From: Desulfobulbaceae bacterium UBA5173
GTDB taxonomy: Bacteria; Desulfobacterota; Desulfobulbia; Desulfobulbales; Desulfobulbaceae
Length of the DNA stretch: 29,090 nucleotides
Direction: 5' to 3'
NCBI GenBank assembly: GCA_002413355.1
Contig: DHWV01000075.1
Span: forward strand, 14,877-43,966
The notes beneath the pieces were generated by a model, which was not told the origin of the DNA, searched no databases, and was given only the letters and a program-made list of their open reading frames with translations. This document shows, piece by piece, positions 1 to 8,949 of this stretch (its first letter is position 1; every line of letters starts with the position of its first letter). Made by a program: the position numbers and the translations under genes.

Positions 1-879
1 TGCGACGGCAACATGCAGGAGGGCAGCTTCCGCTGCGATGCCAATATTTCGCTGCGGCCCAGAGGCCAAGAGAAGCTCGGCACCCGCACTGAGCTGAAGA
101 ACATGAACTCCTTCCGCAATGTGCAGATGGCACTCGAATATGAGGAACGGCGACAGCGGGACATTCTCCTTGATGGCGGCAGTATCACTCAGGCTACCTT
201 GCTCTGGAACCCGGACACAGGCCGCACTGAGGCCATGCGCGGCAAGGAGGAGGCGCACGATTATCGCTACTTCCCTGATCCTGATTTAGTGCCGGTGTTG
301 ATTGACGAGGCGTGGATAGAGCAGATGCGGCAGAGCCTACCAGAACTACCCAAGCAACGGCGGCTGCGCTTTATGGAACAGCTCGGCATTGCGGAAGAGG
401 CAGCAGCCATCCTTACTTCCTCCCGTGAGCTGGCCGACTTCTTCGAGCAGGTCTGCGCGGGCTTTAGTAATCCGAAGAAGGTGGGCAACTTCATCACCAC
501 TGAGCTGCTGCGGGAATATAGCCCAGAGCAGTTTAGCGACTGCAAGGTGACGGCCAAGCAGTTAGCTACCCTTCTGAAAATGGAAGAGCACGGCACCATC
601 TCCGGCAAAATCGCCAAAACTGTCTTTGCCGAAATGCTGGCCAGCGGCGCAGACCCGGAGCAGATCGTCCAAGAGAAAGGTTTGGTGCAGATGAGCGACG
701 AGGGCGAGCTGCTTGCCGCCGTCCGCGATGTGCTTGCCGCCAACCCGGAGCAAGTGCAGCAGTTTCGCGAGGGCAAGACGAAGGTTATGGGATTCTTAGT
801 TGGCCAACTGATGAAGCAGACCAAAGGCAAGGCCAATCCGCAACTGGCGAACAAGCTGCTGCTGGAGGAGCTGGGGTAA
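1..879 (+). CDS. gatB: Asp/Glu-tRNA amidotransferase subunit B, 3' part
   Basis: C-terminal part of GatB, the subunit of GatCAB that binds misacylated Glu-tRNA(Gln)/Asp-tRNA(Asn) and helps convert it to Gln-tRNA or Asn-tRNA in the cytoplasm. The frame is open from base 1 and starts inside the conserved block CDGNMQEGSFRCDANIS, so the 5' end lies outside the window and the ATG at 13 is internal. The motif HDYRYFPDPDLVP follows (about residue 82 from base 13). The rest is the helical GatB/YqeY tail domain ending ANKLLLEELG, which contacts tRNA. The TAA is at 877-879. Family assignment is secure. No gatA or gatC is visible here. Confidence 0.96.
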   Translation, partial: CDGNMQEGSFRCDANISLRPRGQEKLGTRTELKNMNSFRNVQMALEYEERRQRDILLDGGSITQATLLWNPDTGRTEAMRGKEEAHDYRYFPDPDLVPVLIDEAWIEQMRQSLPELPKQRRLRFMEQLGIAEEAAAILTSSRELADFFEQVCAGFSNPKKVGNFITTELLREYSPEQFSDCKVTAKQLATLLKMEEHGTISGKIAKTVFAEMLASGADPEQIVQEKGLVQMSDEGELLAAVRDVLAANPEQVQQFREGKTKVMGFLVGQLMKQTKGKANPQLANKLLLEELG

Positions 880-880
880 G

Positions 881-913
881 CACGTAAAAAAGGGCAGCTG
901 CAAGGGCTGCCCT
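881..913 (-). terminator. Rho-independent terminator of the lipase gene
   Basis: An 8-bp perfect stem (AGGGCAGC at 891-898, GCTGCCCT at 906-913) with a 7-base loop has an A-run at 886-891 on its left. Read on the minus strand this is a hairpin followed by a T-run, just past the lipase stop at 939. On the plus strand no T-run follows, so it serves the lipase rather than gatB. Confidence 0.75.
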
Positions 914-938
914 CGTCATCTCGCCGCATATGAACGCA

Positions 939-1766
939 TCATCTCCATCCGGCGACTTTTTCGCACAGCTTTTGATAGGTGTTCATGCGATGATCCTCTA
1001 TGCCATCTATCTGAAACTCAAGGAATCGTTCCATCCCTCCTTCCATCCTGTCCCAGAATTTCCCCCAGAATGACATGCTGTCATTGCGGTGCAACTCGCC
1101 TTTCGAGGAAAAATAGAGCAAGTTGCCGAGGTGATCGCAGTATCCTGACAGACGTGTCGGCACTCTGGTGACAATATCGTTGTTATTGACCACGCAATAC
1201 GTTCTGTCTTTCAATTGCGCCTCATAGTGGTTCGCAAATTCCGCATCTCCCACCCGTGGTGCTCCAAACGCATACACTCCATTCACATCTTGCTGCTGTT
1301 CTATCTGAGTGGCAGCAGCGGCAAGTACAGCCAATGCGCCGCCCAAGCTGTGGCCAGTGAACCAGACTGATTGGCCGTTCTGCCGTATCTCAATGATCTT
1401 GGCAAAGATTTGCGGGAAAATATCTGTCAAAGCATCGCAAAACCCATGATGGATGCAACAGAACGGGTTTCCTGTCGGCCACAGGGTTTTCATAGCCTGA
1501 GCATCCGTTATCCAGTCTTTGATTTTGCTGCGTTCACTTCCTCGGAAGGAAATAATGATTTTTTCGCTGTCGCAGGCGACAAAGCATTGCGTGTCTGTCG
1601 TGTTCTTTGAAAACAAAAACAGTCTATCTCTGCTGAAATTGAAACCAAGGCTTTTGAGTCCAATTTCAATTTCACTGTCTGAGAGATAGGCAAGGTTTGC
1701 GCAATGCGCCAGATACGCCAGATTGCTGGGGCTGAACGAGGTTGCTTTCGCTTCAAATCGATTCAT
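939..1766 (-). CDS. Class 3 lipase family alpha/beta hydrolase
   Basis: Predicted serine ester hydrolase of the Lipase_3 family (triacylglycerol lipase-like; true substrate unknown). Counting from the upstream ATG at 1772, the nucleophile elbow GHSLGG places Ser142. The acid is Asp199 in NNNDIVTRVP and the histidine is probably His261 in DHRMNTY. The block FRGSE before the elbow fits the oxyanion-hole strand. No signal peptide is visible, so it looks cytoplasmic or exported by a non-Sec route. The second ATG (1766) is chosen because CGGAG sits 6 bases ahead of it, whereas it abuts the ATG at 1772. The gene stands alone with its own terminator. About 275 residues is usual for the family. Confidence 0.88.
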   Translation of the reverse strand: MNRFEAKATSFSPSNLAYLAHCANLAYLSDSEIEIGLKSLGFNFSRDRLFLFSKNTTDTQCFVACDSEKIIISFRGSERSKIKDWITDAQAMKTLWPTGNPFCCIHHGFCDALTDIFPQIFAKIIEIRQNGQSVWFTGHSLGGALAVLAAAATQIEQQQDVNGVYAFGAPRVGDAEFANHYEAQLKDRTYCVVNNNDIVTRVPTRLSGYCDHLGNLLYFSSKGELHRNDSMSFWGKFWDRMEGGMERFLEFQIDGIEDHRMNTYQKLCEKVAGWR

Positions 1767-1806
1767 TTTCATCTCCGTTGTGCATTATATGCTGTAAAGT
1801 TGATCT

Positions 1807-1853
1807 GATCATTGCATGATCGTAAAAATAACAGTCAATGGATGGCACGTCAA
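1807..1853 (-). promoter_or_regulatory. Possible sigma-70 promoter with palindrome, lipase gene
   Basis: On the minus strand TTGACG (1848-1853) and TATTTT (1825-1830) are separated by 17 bases. About 4 bases downstream of the -10 lies a perfect inverted repeat, GATCAT-TGC-ATGATC (1807-1821), placed where an operator would block initiation. A TATAAT at 1784-1789 also exists but would leave almost no leader. The surrounding 1773-2051 is AT-rich and holds no gene. Confidence 0.35.
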
Positions 1854-2051
1854 GACTATTTTGCAGGGTAACTATATTTATTCATTTTGATTTATCATCA
1901 TATTTGACCGCAAAGTTCCTTTTTTTGACGCATCAGGCCCTTGTTCCTGATTGCAATCCCCGCTATGCTCCCATTCTGCGGCTGACCATATCCATCTGAC
2001 AGCCGCTCGACCTGTTGTTGAAGCATCAATCATCGTTCTGGGAGGAAGAGG

Positions 2052-3458
<1,407 letters not shown>

Positions 3459-4159
3459 GAATAAGGGCCTCGTCTTCAGGCGGCAGACCCAACGCATAAA
3501 CCTTGGCCAATTCCACACCCGGATGCAGCCAAGGGCCGTCGGAGCCGAAGAGGATTTTTTCGGCTCCGGCCCGCCGCGCCGCTTCTGCCAGCAGGTCAAA
3601 GCGGCGCACCCCGGCGGTGTCAGTGTGGATGTTCGGATGGCGAGCCAGGTGATCAATCAAAGCCACTTGCGCCCGCCAGTCGTCGCCGAAACTGCCCAGA
3701 TGCGGGATGATAAAAGCACGTCCGGGTATTCCTCAGCCAGCAGCTCGCAGACCGCAACCTCGCCGGTCACGTCATACAGCACCGGCAGCGAAAAGGCGCG
3801 GGCCGCCTCGCAGATTTCCCGGCTGATCGGCGCGTCATGCCGGTGCGCCTTGATGCCGACAAAACCGAATTCTTCCACTGCCTGCCGCACCATCTCCATG
3901 ATCCGGCCCTTGTCCCGCGCTGCATGAACAAAGGCGAAGCCGAAGAAACGGTCTGGTTTGGCAGCAATGATGCGGGCCACCTCGCGGTTGGCGGCGGCAT
4001 AGTCGGAGGTCAGCACCGAGAACAGGACGGTGCGGCTGATGCCCGCCTTGGCCGCCCGGCGCAAGTAGCTGTGCAGCGGCGCGGCAGTGTCCCAAGGTCC
4101 GGTGAAGCCGTCGCCTTTTCCGGCGTGGCAGTGGCAGTCGATAACTGTGTTTGAAACCA

Positions 4160-4651
4160 TTAATGAGGCTGCTCAGACAGTATCAGTTTCTTCTGCTCCT
4201 TCAAGTTAAGTCCATATATTTTTGCGCCAGATCCTAGAAAACACCAAACTGAATAGGTGCTTGTCGGGTTGCTTTTCCCATATCCATTGATTTTAAGATT
4301 GAATTCATGAGTCCCGGCTCCTGTCCATTCTTCAGAGATGCTGGCAAGAGGCGGACCTCCTGCGCCGGGATAACTGTATGCAGAGCATTTTGTTGTCTGC
4401 TTCAATGAATGTTCAATATTCACTGAAATAATCGCACCGTATGACTCCTCCGTTGTTCTGGACAGAGGACATGTGACATAATGTCCTTCCGGGGCAGCAT
4501 TAACAATTGCCCATTGAGTGTGATGAAACGACTTCTCATCACCGCCCGCATACGCAGTGCAGATGCCGCCATGATGACTGACCGCTTGTGCAGGCTGACT
4601 GAGGCTGACAATCCCGAAAGCCAGCATTATGCCTATTCTCTTGCTGCTCAT
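4160..4651 (-). CDS. Secreted protein of unknown function
   Basis: I do not recognise a family. The product is about 163 residues with a Sec signal peptide: basic MSSKRIG, a hydrophobic core, and a probable cut after AQA near residue 23. The mature part has cysteines in CTAYAGG, TCPLSR, KCSAY and WCFLG, which could form two disulfides, plus many Gly/Ser/Tyr residues, suggesting a small extracytoplasmic beta-rich domain. The open frame reaches further upstream to 4855, but that part overlaps the FN3 gene. The ATG at 4651 has TGAGG 9 bases ahead and starts the signal peptide, so it is chosen. It lies 34 bases after the FN3 gene and its TAA overlaps the amidohydrolase ATG. Confidence 0.72.
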   Translation of the reverse strand: MSSKRIGIMLAFGIVSLSQPAQAVSHHGGICTAYAGGDEKSFHHTQWAIVNAAPEGHYVTCPLSRTTEESYGAIISVNIEHSLKQTTKCSAYSYPGAGGPPLASISEEWTGAGTHEFNLKINGYGKSNPTSTYSVWCFLGSGAKIYGLNLKEQKKLILSEQPH

Positions 4652-4685
4652 GATAAAAACCTCATTTATTTTGGAGTTGTTTTTT

Positions 4686-5297
4686 TCACAGCACTGCTGC
4701 CGTGGTGTTGCTTGGCTCACCTTCGCCCGCCTTATTGATCGCGACCACGCGGTATTCCCATTCCTTGCCGCGTTCCTGGTTATTGAGCGTCGCTTCGGTC
4801 GCCAGCGAGGTTCCGGCCACTTCCCAAGAACCTGAAGGCAACTTCCGCCGCTCAATCCGGTAGAAGGTAGGTACGCCGCCTTCCGCAGGGGCTTTCCAAT
4901 CCAAACGCAGCCAACCTTGGCCCTGCTTAGGTGCCTCCAGCAGGCGCGGCTGGCCCGGTGTTTCTAAGGGGCTTGGCTCCGCCTTGCCGCTCCAGCCCAG
5001 CGTGGCCAGCTTGGCACTGTTGCCCTGTACAGTGTTTTCTGCATAGCGCAGCACTGATCTCATAGCGATGGTCAGTTCCTCCAAAGCAGCATGTTTGGTC
5101 TCCGTGGCCTGTTGCGCCTCAGCTTGGGCCACAACCTGCGCATTGTCCGAGCTGACGAAGGTGTCCAGCAGTGCCTGTAAATCCGCTGGCATGACCGGAG
5201 GATTTGGAAAATAGGTGTTTCCGTCTCCGCTCAGGCCGTTGATGATGCTTTGCGCCAGTGCCTTGATCTCCGCTTCCGGTCGGGGAAAATTTGCCAT
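4686..5297 (-). CDS. Fibronectin type III domain protein
   Basis: About 203 residues. The N-terminal 100 are helical (PEAEIKALAQSIINGLSGD, then PADLQALLDTF and a long Ala/Glu-rich helix). A single FN3 domain follows from about residue 125 (PRLLEAPKQGQGWLRLDWKAP, FYRIERRKLPSGSWE, WEYRVVAINKAGEGEPSN). FN3 domains bind proteins or glycans and are not catalytic. There is no signal peptide. The start at 5297 follows a strong GGAGGA with 7-base spacing; the frame extends upstream only from a poor TTG. It lies 91 bases after the chagasin-like gene and probably belongs to the same transcript. Its role beside a protease and inhibitor is unknown; a binding or scaffold function is inference. Confidence 0.8.
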   Translation of the reverse strand: MANFPRPEAEIKALAQSIINGLSGDGNTYFPNPPVMPADLQALLDTFVSSDNAQVVAQAEAQQATETKHAALEELTIAMRSVLRYAENTVQGNSAKLATLGWSGKAEPSPLETPGQPRLLEAPKQGQGWLRLDWKAPAEGGVPTFYRIERRKLPSGSWEVAGTSLATEATLNNQERGKEWEYRVVAINKAGEGEPSNTTAAVL

Positions 5298-5388
5298 GAT
5301 GCGTTCCTCCTGTGTGGTTTGGGTTGATTCCTCTGTGTTTACTTCGAGCTGACTCGCCGCGTGTGCGGCTGAACATGGAATTACTCCA

Positions 5389-5706
5389 TTACAAAACTTC
5401 AACCGACAAAGAAAAATAATTCTGAGGTGTTATATCATCTGCCTCCCAAGCCCGGTGCAAAACTGCCTCGATGATTGCCAAGCCAGGCACCTGCATTACA
5501 AAGCGCAGGCAGCGCATCCCGCCTGCGCCTGTTGCATCGAATGCCACAACGAAATCATCACCAGTCTGCGCTATGTTGTCTGTGGTATGAAACTCCCACC
5601 TGTACCCTGTGGTTGGGTTTTCCGGCAGCCGAACGATCAATACATCCCCAGTTGTTGCGGAGATCAGCCCACCATTTTGCGCTTCAGTCACTATGATTTC
5701 TTTCAT
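5389..5706 (-). CDS. Chagasin-type (I42) cysteine protease inhibitor
   Basis: About 105-residue Ig-like protein with the loops of MEROPS family I42 (chagasin/ICP), which plugs the active site of papain-family proteases. The L2 loop is NPTTGYRWEF, the L4 region GAGGMRCLRF, and the L6 position RAWE in place of the usual R/K-P-W. No signal peptide is seen, so it would act in the same compartment as the C1 protease two genes upstream, which also lacks one. An alternative GTG start at 5724 overlaps the upstream stop as GTGA. The ATG at 5706 is preferred because GGTGA precedes it and MKEIIVTEAQNGG matches the usual start of the domain. Family call is firm; the pairing with the local protease is inference. 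Confidence 0.85.
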   Translation of the reverse strand: MKEIIVTEAQNGGLISATTGDVLIVRLPENPTTGYRWEFHTTDNIAQTGDDFVVAFDATGAGGMRCLRFVMQVPGLAIIEAVLHRAWEADDITPQNYFSLSVEVL

Positions 5707-5720
5707 GGCATTCACCGTTG

Positions 5721-6188
5721 TCACCAGACGTATATTTCGCGGATTCTGTCGCCATCCTCGCGATAGCTACAGTTTGTTTGCGCCTGCTTTGCGTGCGCCG
5801 CCAGAATGCTCAAGGCGACCACTGCGCTGTCGGAATTATCAGCGAGCTTCTTCCAGCCGACATCAGCAAGGTACACCCAGGAATTCCGGTTTTGATTGAT
5901 CGTCCACAGCCCGACAACGCGCTTGTTGTCCCAGGCCGTGATGCCGCCTGCGGTCGCCTTTGACGACGGTGTCAATGTTGGGACGGCAGTTCCCGCTCCC
6001 CCGGCGGTCATCGTATGCGCGGTGTGTCCAGATGGGGGATTCACGGTAGGTTTGGTTTCGCTCATGGCATTTTCTCCGGTTGATGTTTTGGTTTCACGCG
6101 TCGGTTCCAAAGTTGGCCGTTCTTCTCCTGCGGAAGAAGAACCTTCGGCTGCACCGCGCTTTTTCTTTTGGCATCCGCAATCACTCAT
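5721..6188 (-). CDS. Small protein with protease-associated C-terminal domain
   Basis: About 155 residues in two parts. The N-terminal part (about 80 residues) is low-complexity, starting MSDCGCQKKKRG and then rich in Ser, Thr, Glu, Gly and Pro, so probably disordered. The C-terminal 72 residues (NKRVVGLWTINQNRNSWVYL to EDGDRIREIYVW) align with the tail of the papain-like protease just upstream, sharing RVxGLWTIxQxRNxWVYL, GW, LA, YxEDG and the YV ending. It is therefore a free copy of that extra domain. GGAGG lies 5 bases before the ATG at 6188; the ATG at 6200 overlaps the protease stop and is less likely. The domain is not one I can name. It could compete with or tether the protease. Confidence 0.75.
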   Translation of the reverse strand: MSDCGCQKKKRGAAEGSSSAGEERPTLEPTRETKTSTGENAMSETKPTVNPPSGHTAHTMTAGGAGTAVPTLTPSSKATAGGITAWDNKRVVGLWTINQNRNSWVYLADVGWKKLADNSDSAVVALSILAAHAKQAQTNCSYREDGDRIREIYVW

Positions 6189-6199
6189 CACAGCCTCCA

Positions 6200-7309
6200 T
6201 TAAAACACGTAGACTTGTTTAATCACACCGTCTTCCTGGTAGGCGTTGACTTGGCCCTTGGTGAGCTTGGCACTGGCAAGACAGGTCAGTATATCAATGA
6301 AGATATTGTCGTTGTCGAATGCAATCCGCCGCCAGCCTATATTGCCGCCGTCCGCCTCAACTAAGTAAACCCAGGCGTTGCGATCCTGATCAATCGTCCA
6401 GAGACCGATGACACGCACGTTGTTCAGCCAGCCGGTTTCGACAATGCCGTCAACCGCCCACATTGTCGCGTCGATACCGCTTTCACCGTAGGCGATGTGG
6501 AAGAAGCCGTTGTCGCCCCACAGCTCCCCCCAGCTGTTCTTGCATATCCAGTAGCCGCCTTCATCGTTGTAGCCAACGCACACGACGCAATGGCCGCCCG
6601 CAACTTTATCACTCACGTGCCGATATACGCCGCTGCGATACGAGAAAAAGTCATTGTAGACTGTGAATGCGCAGGACAGAGGGCCTCGCGTGGCGAGCCA
6701 TTCCTTCATTGCCGCTACTGAGGTGATTTCGTGCCAGCCGGTGATCTTGGTACGCCGGTTCTGCCAATCAGCACAAAGATTGCAGTCTTGATCTCCTGGC
6801 GTATAGGGAAAACAGGCTTCGTCAACAACGCCATCCGTCTTGAAGGCATCGAGTCCTCTGTCGCACCACCAGCCGGTGGAACAGTTCATTCCTTGGGCCT
6901 TGGCAATACAATAGAACAATTGCGCTTCGGAAAGATCGACCGCCAAATTCGGATTGCCCCGCTGGCGACGGAAGGTGCCCTCAACGGCCGCCGCGCTGCC
7001 GAATGCCACGCAGGAGCCGCAACCACGCTGATCCTTGACCGGCGTAATGAAATTCTGGCCATTGAGATTGCGCAGGTCAAGGGCTGAGGGAGCGGTACTG
7101 ATTGCGGTGGCAGCCCGGATACCCCGGTTGACTGCCGCCAGTTTTTCACGCTTCTCAAGCGATTCCCCTGCTGGCGGGACTGCACCGAGGCGGAACAGTT
7201 TTTCTTCATGAGACAGCTCGGACACGCTGGTGACACCTGCCGTCCACGTCGCGCCAGCTTCGTTGATTGCCGTCGTGAGAGCGGCAACGCTCATTCGTTC
7301 TAATGCCAT
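6200..7309 (-). CDS. Papain-family (C1A) cysteine protease with extra C-terminal domain
   Basis: 369-residue peptidase of MEROPS family C1A. Gln94 (oxyanion hole) and catalytic Cys100 are in VKDQRGCGSCVAF, His240 in GGHCVVCVGY and Asn258 in ICKNSWGELWGDNGF. The Trp that normally follows the catalytic Cys is Val here. Residues 1-78 look like a short, degenerate propeptide without a signal sequence, so the location is uncertain. After the protease fold (about 80-293) comes a domain of about 75 residues (NVRVIGLWTIDQDRNAWVYL to QVYVF) that is repeated alone in the next gene. GAGGAA lies 7 bases before the ATG. The stop abuts the next gene, and a chagasin-like inhibitor follows, which argues for a regulated or self-protected protease unit. 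Confidence 0.93.
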   Translation of the reverse strand: MALERMSVAALTTAINEAGATWTAGVTSVSELSHEEKLFRLGAVPPAGESLEKREKLAAVNRGIRAATAISTAPSALDLRNLNGQNFITPVKDQRGCGSCVAFGSAAAVEGTFRRQRGNPNLAVDLSEAQLFYCIAKAQGMNCSTGWWCDRGLDAFKTDGVVDEACFPYTPGDQDCNLCADWQNRRTKITGWHEITSVAAMKEWLATRGPLSCAFTVYNDFFSYRSGVYRHVSDKVAGGHCVVCVGYNDEGGYWICKNSWGELWGDNGFFHIAYGESGIDATMWAVDGIVETGWLNNVRVIGLWTIDQDRNAWVYLVEADGGNIGWRRIAFDNDNIFIDILTCLASAKLTKGQVNAYQEDGVIKQVYVF

Positions 7310-7339
7310 GATAATTCCTCGTAAGATACGTTAAATTGA

Positions 7340-7370
7340 AACATAAATATACATTATGGCTGATTGTCAA
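7340..7370 (-). promoter_or_regulatory. Probable sigma-70 promoter of the protease operon
   Basis: The minus strand has a consensus TTGACA (7365-7370), then AT-rich DNA and a TATGTT (7340-7345) at 19-base spacing; other AT-rich hexamers nearby could serve as the -10. It lies 31 bases before the protease ATG and is the only good -35 box in the 7310-7459 gap. Confidence 0.45.
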
Positions 7371-7459
7371 TCCCGTAGTCACCATGAATTCTGCGGGATG
7401 CTCCGCTGATCAACGGAAATTAACCGATCGCTGGCTCCTTGTTATCTTGTTATTGCTTT

Positions 7460-7745
7460 TCAGCAGAAGATAAAGACATCCTGCTGACACGTGGCCCGCA
7501 ACGCCTCCTCAGTGTCCGGCCCCACCAATCCCGTCACAGGCATCCCCTTCCGCTCTTGGAACATTCTTCGACAGCATCGGCACCTGGCCAGCTCTTCTCC
7601 CGCCCGTCCTGCGGATTCCTCTCGTTCCTCTTGAACGAACAACTTCCTCCTCCATCTCCCCCTCGCCGGTCAGCACATCATATTCAGCATCCATAATCTC
7701 TAAATTCTCAAAAGGCTCCGGTGTATAGGCCAGCAGCTTTTTCAT
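7460..7745 (-). pseudogene. Remnant of acidic-leader/peptidoglycan-binding protein, frameshifted
   Basis: The 5' frame starts MKKLLAYTPEPFENLEIMDAE with an acidic stretch (GEGEMEEEVV) and an Arg/Gly-rich part. The other frame (stop at 7460) ends FQERKGMPVTGLVGPDTEEA, the signature of the last repeat of a PG_binding_1 domain (FQ..xGLPVTGxVGPxT). The two join with one base shift somewhere in 7550-7640. The stitched product would be about 95 residues, much shorter than usual proteins of this layout, which have a long linker and a full peptidoglycan-binding domain, so an internal deletion as well as a frameshift is likely. It lies 6 bases after the stop of the F/E-rich gene. No clear ribosome site precedes the start. 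Confidence 0.55.
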
Positions 7746-7751
7746 GATGAT

Positions 7752-8637
7752 CTATCCTTTTTTTGAATTGCTTGCAATTTCTGCTAATAAATTCGCCGCC
7801 TGCTCGATCTCCCACGGCTCATGCGTCGCCGTGATCAGGAAACTGAGCTGCGCAGGAAGGTTTCTTCGCGTCTGATGCAGCACCGCCCGGAAGCTTTCCG
7901 CCTCCAGCCGGGCATGAACTGCCTCTGCATCGGCGATGAGCAAAGTCTGCACTGGAAACAGGCCGCCCTGCGCGGTGAGGCCAAATTCTGCCAGCAGCGA
8001 GCGGAACTGCCGCACCCGCTGCGCCAGCCGGTGCCGGAGCCGTGCGCATCAGGCCAGGCGCATATTTGGCAACCACAGAAGCCACAGCCTTTTGCGCCAC
8101 CGCAGTCGGATTGGTATTCGGAGCAGTCGTGGCAAGAGCTTTCTTTGCTGCCTCGCCGCAGATACGGACGAAGTTCTTTGCGCCTTCAAATTCTCGGTCT
8201 TCGGCCTCCAGCATTTCCATCTCCAAGGCATTGGCCGCAACCCGTGCCAGCCCGCCACCGATTTTTGCACCCAGCGGCCCAAAGAAACCGCCAGCTACAG
8301 TGCCAGCCAGCGGCAGTGCCTTCTTGGCCAAGCCCTTGAGAGTACCACCAATAGCCCGCCCGATAGAGGAATTCGCAAACTGTTTGATGCCACCTCCCAC
8401 CTTCTTGATCAGCTTGCCTAAGAACCGATCCAGTTCAGCCTCTGAGCTGACTTCCAGTAGCTCTCCTGCCAGCTCCATTAACTCAGCCTCACCAAAGACT
8501 TCACCTTCACCATGCTCGTGTTGCTCAAACAAAAAACCTTCCGATTCAAACTCTGGCTGTTCATGCTGCTCAAACAGGAAATTCTCGGCTTCAACCTCCG
8601 GGCTGTGCTCCATAAACATGCTCTCGTGATTACTCAT
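7752..8637 (-). pseudogene. Acidic F/E-rich leader protein, frameshifted near its middle
   Basis: Residues 1-50 carry a repeated acidic-aromatic motif (FLFEQHE at 20-26 and 35-41). Then come LMELAGELLEVSSEAELDRF (53-72) and a Gly/Ala-rich, amphipathic to hydrophobic stretch (about 79-135) with membrane-seeking character. I recall this layout from a widespread uncharacterised bacterial family but cannot name it. From about residue 200 the frame decays; coding-like sequence resumes in another frame (RVRQFRSLLAEFGL, LLIADAEAVHARL, stop 7752). Dropping one C near 8035-8045 restores a product of about 294 residues. AAAAGGAG lies 9 bases before the ATG. It heads the minus-strand run and diverges from the AAA+ ATPase gene. 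Confidence 0.6.
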
Positions 8638-8762
8638 GCTAATCGCTCCTTTTAAGGGTGAAATTAAGTGGAGAAACTTTCTGCATTAAATATGCAAACG
8701 CCATGCCAAAGGCGAAATCCTCCTAACCGCCTGTTTTATCGGAGTACGCCTGAGCGACGTGG

Positions 8763-8818
8763 CGAAGTGTGCTTCGTCTGCATTAAGCTGAAGGCGGTTT
8801 CAGGCGAAGCACACTTCG
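8763..8818. repeat. Nested inverted repeat, two 14-bp arms
   Basis: CGAAGTGTGCTTCG (8763-8776) and CGAAGCACACTTCG (8805-8818) are exact reverse complements. Each arm is also a small hairpin of its own (CGAAG-4 bases-CTTCG). They can form either one long stem around a 28-base loop or two short hairpins. A further GCCTGA/TCAGGC pair brackets the first arm. Confidence 0.75.
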
Positions 8819-8853
8819 GGCAAGTCTTTCACCGGATTGCCGGGCATTAGCTG

Positions 8854-8883
8854 TTGACAGAAGAATCTTTTCTGCGGTAAATG
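8854..8883 (+). promoter_or_regulatory. Possible sigma-70 promoter of the AAA+ ATPase gene
   Basis: Consensus TTGACA (8854-8859) followed after 18 bases by TAAATG (8878-8883), a poor -10. It lies 66 bases before the ATG of the ATPase gene. Confidence 0.35.
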
Positions 8884-8949
8884 ATGGAGGCATGAACCGC
8901 CGCCTCGCTGTAGCCTTTCCGCAGCCTAAGCCTTGACCGCGATCCGCCT

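Larger units (their letters stand above)
8638..8949. other. Divergent intergenic region between the F/E-rich and AAA+ genes
   Basis: 312 bases without a convincing gene. It holds the ribosome site of the minus-strand gene, a 14-bp inverted repeat pair (8763-8776 and 8805-8818) and a possible plus-strand promoter near 8854-8883. A 60-codon open frame (8668-8850) crosses the inverted repeats and has no coding character. Confidence 0.6.

Noticed and set aside
267..929. 220-codon minus-strand open frame across gatB
   Set aside because: Low-complexity Ser-rich shadow of the conserved GatB frame.
1843..1865. Sigma-54-like TGGCACG...TTGCA upstream of the activator
   Set aside because: The distance between the GG and GC pairs is 17 bases instead of 10.
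4652..4855. Upstream extension of the secreted protein
   Set aside because: It overlaps the FN3 coding sequence and lacks the signal peptide at its start; the ATG at 4651 has a ribosome site.
8042..8629. 195-codon plus-strand open frame opposite the acidic leader protein
   Set aside because: Ser/Ala/Pro-rich mirror of the minus frame, which has a good ribosome site and family-like pattern.
8668..8850. 60-codon plus-strand open frame in the divergent intergenic region
   Set aside because: It runs through the nested inverted repeats, has odd composition and no ribosome site; best read as chance.
8893..8937. 14-codon leader peptide before the AAA+ gene (ATG after GGAGG)
   Set aside because: The GGAGG is only one base from the ATG, too close to work, and there is no regulatory codon pattern.
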